Below are positions 59,863-64,000 of a stretch of 64,000 nt of DNA, in pieces. Origin of the DNA: Stigonema ocellatum SAG 48.90 = DSM 106950 (GTDB lineage Bacteria > Cyanobacteriota > Cyanobacteriia > Cyanobacteriales > Nostocaceae); the NCBI GenBank assembly GCA_016903675.1, contig JADQBA010000001.1, positions 124,001 to 188,000 of the forward strand, in the 5' to 3' direction. The notes below the pieces were generated by a model, which saw only the letters and a program-made list of their open reading frames with translations, was not told the DNA's origin and searched no databases. Position 1 is the stretch's first letter; each line of letters starts with the position of its first letter. Both the position numbers and the translations under genes were made by a program.

Positions 59863-60118
59863 GGATATTGTAGTGTGGCACTGTCGGGGAAGCGAGTCCG
59901 TGCGATTGCGTGATCGCGCAGTGTCCCTTGGGCGATCGCCCTCCTACCCACTCCCCACCACACTCAATGCAGTTGGGCAGATCGCACCATCCCCTCACTC
60001 TCATAACTAGCTCTTATGGATACTATTAATCTTTTTATGTCAAGCCATATTGACGCTTTGTAACAATAAGATTATATTTATTTACATAAGTTAATAAATC
60101 AAAGAAAGGAAGCGAACT

Positions 60119-60289
60119 ATGTATACCACAGTTAACGAAGACGGCGTTCTCAACAACTACCCCAATGAACCCAAAGTTTACTATGCTGAATATCCAGCAA
60201 TTTGGGAACAACGCAAATACATTGTCCAGAGTCTATTCGCTGCATCATTTGTCACTGCTCTAGTTTTGATTGCCTTTTGCGCTAGTTAA
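60119..60289 (+). CDS. psb34: Photosystem II assembly protein Psb34 (HLIP-like single-helix protein)
   Basis: A 56-codon gene: MYTTVNEDGVLNNYPNEPKVYYAEYP, then a charged IWEQRKYIVQ and one membrane helix (LFAASFVTALVLIAFC). The N-terminal NEDGxLNNY...P.VYYAEYP text is that of Psb34 (ssl1498 type), a small thylakoid protein that binds photosystem II assembly intermediates near CP47 in place of Hlips. ATG 60119 follows AAAGGAAG and the gene ends in a strong terminator. It is too short for usual gene-finder cut-offs. Confidence 0.88.
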   Translation: MYTTVNEDGVLNNYPNEPKVYYAEYPAIWEQRKYIVQSLFAASFVTALVLIAFCAS

Positions 60290-60345
60290 GCATTGCATTA
60301 CAATTCGGTATCTCCCATCAAACGAGAGCGATTCCTCCCATCATC

Positions 60346-60375
60346 AACCTCGGCTTAAAGAACCGAGGTTTTTTG
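60346..60375 (+). terminator. Rho-independent terminator of psb34
   Basis: AACCTCGG pairs with CCGAGGTT around CTTAAAGAA and is followed by TTTTG, 57 bases after the psb34 stop codon. Confidence 0.85.
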
Positions 60376-60998
60376 TCATTGATAGTTTAATTACCATGTT
60401 TTAAATTATACACAAAAAGCAGCATTTTCGCCCTTATCCGTCACCAAAATTATCTGGTCAACGACCTGCTTCTTCTTCGGTATTGCTTCCAATGCACATT
60501 GCTATATGTGACAGTCCAGTGTGCGGAATGTGGGGTAGAACTTTACTCTAATTTTATCTTTGTTTAAAGATTACGTAAAAATTAACTACTTATAAATAAA
60601 TGTTTTATCAAGTGATACTATGTTTAGGAATAATTTAAATATAATTGAATGCACACTAAGAAAGCGATTTATTAATGTCATTAATTTAAACTCATTTAAA
60701 GGATTAATAAGGTGAGCCTTGAGGGCTTTTTTTAGTAACTAACCCCCTTTTCAAAGATTTTCTAACTGCTTTAAGTACAAATAAGTAGCAAATTATCAAA
60801 CATAGAATAGTTAATTGTTTTCAGCCCGAATTTCCGAATAATAGCGATTATGGCTCAATGCATAATAAAATTTCTTAGGAGCCTTGTAAAAATAAATTGA
60901 ACACTTTTGATGGGGAAGTTAAGCTCACAGCTTATTCCCGATTCAATTTGTACAACTTATTTTTACATGATTCATTATGTAGGAAACATAGGAGACAT
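60376..60998. promoter_or_regulatory. AT-rich intergenic region before the PEP-CTERM gene
   Basis: No gene is supported here. A small AGCC-TTGAG-GGCT hairpin followed by seven T residues at 60715-60733 resembles a terminator with no gene before it, so a short untranslated transcript from about 60.6 kb is conceivable. The right part holds the promoter of the PEP-CTERM gene; an open frame upstream of its start (60897-60998) is not protein-like. Confidence 0.35.
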
Positions 60999-61649
60999 AT
61001 GAACCATTTTCATAAATTAGTGAGTGTTACTTTTGCACTGGCAACAGTTCTCTTTAACCAGCCCTCTCAAGCGGCTGTATATTCGGAAGTAGGTGAAGCT
61101 GGTGATACATTTGACACAGCGCAACTTGTCTTGGGTACTGCTGGAGAATCTTTAGATGCTATTGCGGGAAATCTATTATCCTCGCAGGATAATGACTTTT
61201 TCCGCTTTTTTTACGATGGCACAGGGAATTTAAGCATTAGAACAGGGCCTTATACTAACACTCCCTTTCCTACTAACACCTTCCCTGGATTTGAACTGTT
61301 TAGTGATAATGGAGTTTCTTTAGGTGGGGCTGGAGAATCACTAAATCCAAGCCCATTCGGTAATAAAGATTTTGTCGCTGGTAATTCTAGTATTGTCTAT
61401 CAGTCAGGAGTCTCTCTTGTCAACTACCAAAACCTACCTATTGGTGAATATGTCCTTAGAGTTGATGGTTCAGGACAATTTAACTCTGGAAAACCCCGCT
61501 ATGTAGGTAATTATTCAGTGAGCTTACAAGGTGCGGCGCAATTCATAGAACAAGTACCAGAACCTACTTCTATTTTGTCTCTATTAGCTGTAAGTGCGAT
61601 CGCCTCTGCGACAGTTATCAAAACTAATCGCAAACAATTCCTTGGCTAA
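60999..61649 (+). CDS. PEP-CTERM sorted exoprotein
   Basis: From ATG 60999 (AGGAGACAT) the 216 residues have a signal peptide (VSVTFALATVLFNQPSQAA), a DVUA0089/pre-peptidase-like beta domain (GEAGDTFDTAQLVLG, DNDFFRFFYDG, GEYVLRVDG) and the C-terminal sorting signal VPEPTSILSLLAVSAIASATVI followed by a basic tail. The protein is exported and should be processed by exosortase and released to the surface or matrix. Function beyond that is unknown. Confidence 0.9.
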   Translation: MNHFHKLVSVTFALATVLFNQPSQAAVYSEVGEAGDTFDTAQLVLGTAGESLDAIAGNLLSSQDNDFFRFFYDGTGNLSIRTGPYTNTPFPTNTFPGFELFSDNGVSLGGAGESLNPSPFGNKDFVAGNSSIVYQSGVSLVNYQNLPIGEYVLRVDGSGQFNSGKPRYVGNYSVSLQGAAQFIEQVPEPTSILSLLAVSAIASATVIKTNRKQFLG

Positions 61650-62156
61650 ACTTTTTTATCAGGTGATGGGAAAACCGATTCACACTAGTACCGCACTCGC
61701 CTCTACGTAATTCGTAATTCGTAATTCGTAATTACTGTTCCGTAAGGTTTTTAGACATTTCAAATGGGTGGTTTATTTACGCGCCCGCTGTACTAGGGGA
61801 TTGCACCGGGTGCATTTACCTCCGTTAATTAGTTATATACGTATACAACAGCTAAAGGCAGGGTTCCGGATTCTCTCGGTGATATTTTTGTGATCAAAGC
61901 ATATTATTTAAACGGTTGTTGAAAGGCGATCGCCCAGATGGCACCACCCTTTCCCCATGCGCGGGTATCCTGTAAAAGGACAAATTATTTTTATAAAGTT
62001 CAGATAAAGCTGAAAACAAATTTCTATAAGCTTAAGTAAATTTATCAGTAATACTTAGTAAAAGTTAAGGGGACAAGGGTATGTCTGGGACTTTGTAGCT
62101 ATAAAATAGGAGATCTGACAACAATTAATTTGAAGACCCGTTTAAGTAGGAACAGT
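61650..62156. repeat. Gene-free stretch with AATTCGT repeats and a copy of the GCGCCCGCTGTACTAG repeat
   Basis: 61706-61733 is an AATTCGT heptamer array. 61735-61793 is a diverged copy of the section at 7849-7908 ending GCGCCCGCTGTACTAG. The rest is unique; the final 100 bases should promote the next gene. No gene seen. Confidence 0.55.
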
Positions 62157-62666
62157 ATGGGCGGCAAATCACTGCTTATTAGCATCTTCTTAACTCTATT
62201 GCTCTCATGGAATGCACCTGTTGTGGCTCTTCCCTTAGCACAAACACAAGTACAACTTGTACAACTTGTACAATCCGTAAATTTTACTAAAGCCAATTCC
62301 TTTCAACTAAGTGGTGGCTCTGTAGTGGTTAGTTACTCCGAGACGAGCATCTCAGGAGTCCCACTATTAAACTACCGTGACAATAATATCAATCTCAACT
62401 TCTCCGGTCAGGAAATTACAGTCCAGAAGACTGAGCTTGGTCAGTTAATTACAGTCACCTTGGAATCAGTAAGCGATCTACGTACAGTCACATTTACTTT
62501 AATCCTTCCATTGGTCAACCTGAACACTGGGTCTGAAACTATTCGGATCGCAGTCCCTGGTATCACGACCACGACTCGTACCACTATTGCAGGCCCAGGA
62601 CCAGGTGCAGAGAAAACCTATACTACAGTCAACCTCAGAGGAACGGCTAAATTTATTGTGTCCTAG
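62157..62666 (+). CDS. Hypothetical exported protein
   Basis: From ATG 62157 (TAGGAACAG) the 169 residues begin with a signal peptide (GGKSLLISIFLTLLLSWNAPVVA). The mature part is beta-rich: QLSGGSVVVSYSETSISGVPLLNYRDN, VTLESVSDLRTVTFTLILPLVNL, and a Thr-rich TTTTRTTIAGPGPGAEKTYTTVNLRGTAKF. No anchor is seen. I recognise no family; it may sit in the periplasm or outside the cell. A TTG start at 62130 would add nine residues. Confidence 0.65.
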   Translation: MGGKSLLISIFLTLLLSWNAPVVALPLAQTQVQLVQLVQSVNFTKANSFQLSGGSVVVSYSETSISGVPLLNYRDNNINLNFSGQEITVQKTELGQLITVTLESVSDLRTVTFTLILPLVNLNTGSETIRIAVPGITTTTRTTIAGPGPGAEKTYTTVNLRGTAKFIVS

Positions 62667-62755
62667 CTCAAGGGAGGTGGCGATAAGCAAGACTGCATGA
62701 CGCAAAGCGTATCGCCCGAACCTGATGCTTGCTTTTAAAGATGAGGCGATCGAAT

Positions 62756-63545
62756 ATGGTCTGTCAAAAAAACAAACGAATTGCTGTTATCGGCGCAGGC
62801 ATATCAGGAATTGCGGCAGCAAACGTACTCAAAAAGAATGGATATGAGGTTGTTGTTTTTGAGGAGTCTACGGAGATTGGCGGTGTATGGGCAGTAGCAT
62901 ACCCGCAAGTTCGCCTTCAGAACATCAGTTCACAATATTATTTATCCGATTTTCCCTGGCCTTTCACGCCTGACTTACATCCGACACCAACTCAAATATT
63001 AGAATATTTGCGTGCGGCAGTCAATAATTTTCAGATTGATGTTCGCCTCAAACACAAAGTTCTTGCACTTGAAGAACAAGAGGATAGTTGGCGAGTGCGA
63101 TTCCAAAACAAAGATGGTTGTCACGAAGACACATTTGAATATGTTGTGGTTGCCACAGGTCAATATACGCAGAGAAAACATCGCCCAATAACACGTACCT
63201 GCCGTCGAAATTGGCACACTCTGGCTTTGCGCTTATCTAGAAGCCTCGCTGGAATTGCCCTCACTTGAAAAGATGGAGCAAGACATCGAACAAGTCCGCC
63301 AATGGAAAAACGCACATATCCACTTTGAACCCACACGTGGATCTGGGGTTAACGTCCGTTACCAGAAATACATTGACATCTTGCTTCGAGATTTAGAGAT
63401 TTCTCCCTACAGAAAAATGCCCAATCTTTTCGCGGAGATTTTTGACAGATACAATTGCTCTGACTACAAAAATGTACTTGAAGAATATAACCGCAACAAA
63501 GCAAGCCGGACAACACCTCTACGTCCCCTTGCAGTTGCGACATGA
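62756..63545 (+). pseudogene. Decayed flavin-containing monooxygenase
   Basis: ATG 62756 begins MVCQKNKRIAVIGAGISGIAAANVLKKNGYEVVVFE, ESTEIGGVWAVAYPQVRLQNISSQYYLSDFPWP, EYVVVATGQY, the FAD and substrate start of an FMO or cyclohexanone-monooxygenase-like enzyme. After about 145 codons the frame breaks. The family's C-terminus (LPSLEKMEQDIEQVRQWKN, VRYQKYIDILLRDLEISPYRK) follows in another frame up to 63545. The middle with the NADPH site is missing, so the gene is dead. Confidence 0.8.
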
Positions 63546-64000
63546 GATTCTCCATTCAGGGGATAATACCTTCATCGGAATGGGGAGTGGGGAGTGGGGA
63601 GTGGGGAGTGGGGAGTGGGGCGTGGGGAATAAGTTTGTTATTTGGGGAATTGTTGGTGGTTGTTTCGTAAAACCACTACTCCCGAACCGGTCTAAGTACA
63701 GCGTTTCATAAATTCGTGGCGTTTTGGCTCCCATTGACCCTCACCCTAACCCTCGGACAGTAGGGAGAGGGAACAGAATTTAGCTCCCGAATCCCTCATT
63801 GGGATTCGGGTTGGGGATGAGGGCACACCAAAATCATTTCGCCATGAACTTGTGCAATTCTGTACTAAGATTACCTATTTTAATTTTAACGAACCGCAAA
63901 GACGCGAAGTACACATCCCTTGCGCGTCTCCCCGAGTGAGTAGAAAGAAGATAAGAAGATCGGTAATCTTGTAACAGGAAGGGAGTAAGCAACAACCAAT
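63546..64000. repeat. Repeat-rich end of the window
   Basis: 63583-63626 is a GGGGAGT heptamer array, the complement of the array at 18168. Near 63740-63820 there is a CTCACCCTAACCC / GATTCGGGTTGGGGATGAG imperfect hairpin. 63889-63912 repeats the AACGAACCGCAAAGACGCGAAG unit seen at 41619. No gene is recognised. Confidence 0.55.

Noticed and set aside
1..64000. tRNA, rRNA, replication origin or prophage
   Set aside because: I read for cloverleaf and rRNA core sequences and for phage structural genes and found none I could support; a covariance-model scan would be decisive.

Overview
The window reads as chromosome of a filamentous, probably heterocyst-forming cyanobacterium (Nostocales-like). 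The evidence is a PetH ferredoxin-NADP reductase with an N-terminal CpcD-like linker domain, phosphoribulokinase with all four regulatory cysteines, a Psb34-like photosystem II assembly protein, a CAAD/CURT1-type thylakoid membrane protein, many HIP1 octamers (GCGATCGC), heptanucleotide tandem repeats (AATTCAT, ACTCCCC), five Uma2-family genes, HAF-repeat and PEP-CTERM proteins, and a high load of dispersed palindromic repeats. No rRNA, tRNA or CRISPR array was recognised.

Layout. 1-5 kb: quinone oxidoreductase-like gene, then a patch of mobile debris: a small helix protein divergent from a TnpB-like protein whose RuvC active site is damaged, a broken IS1182-type transposase and a small non-autonomous element with 31-bp inverted ends. 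5-22 kb: mostly core genes (DUF2358, GH10-like hydrolase, epoxide-hydrolase-like protein, pentapeptide protein, homoserine dehydrogenase, petH, prk, metK, a histidine kinase, pcrA). 22.6-33.4 kb: the most interesting block. A 1179-residue protein joins a Schlafen/AlbA_2 domain and a RecG-like ATPase module to a C-terminal Argonaute MID-PIWI half whose catalytic aspartates look replaced. It is divergent from a SNF2 helicase with a DUF3883 tail, which converges on a three-gene operon encoding a TerY-type VWA protein, a PP2C phosphatase and a protein kinase with OB-fold and TPR domains (a TerY-P triad). I read this as a candidate defence island and possibly one functional unit.

33.8-43.5 kb: an accessory zone of toxin-antitoxin and nuclease genes in all states of decay (VapC/antitoxin, MqsA remnant, Mrr, Phd remnant, frameshifted HNH, DUF433 with truncated DUF5615, truncated VapC, AbrB antitoxin), Uma2 genes and fragments copied from elsewhere in this window, including pieces of pcrA. 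43.9-56.3 kb: metabolic genes: S9 peptidase, a three-subunit molybdenum aldehyde/xanthine oxidoreductase, FAD monooxygenase, M14 carboxypeptidase, ABM protein, XRE antitoxin and a Tat-exported flavin amine oxidase. 56.5-64 kb: Uma2 genes, exported HAF and PEP-CTERM proteins, Psb34, and pseudogene remnants including a decayed flavin monooxygenase.

The core genes serve carbon fixation (prk), photosynthetic electron transfer (petH, psb34), one-carbon and aspartate-family metabolism (metK, hom) and DNA repair (pcrA). They are scattered rather than in operons. Function calls rest on motif recognition by eye, and no database search was possible.
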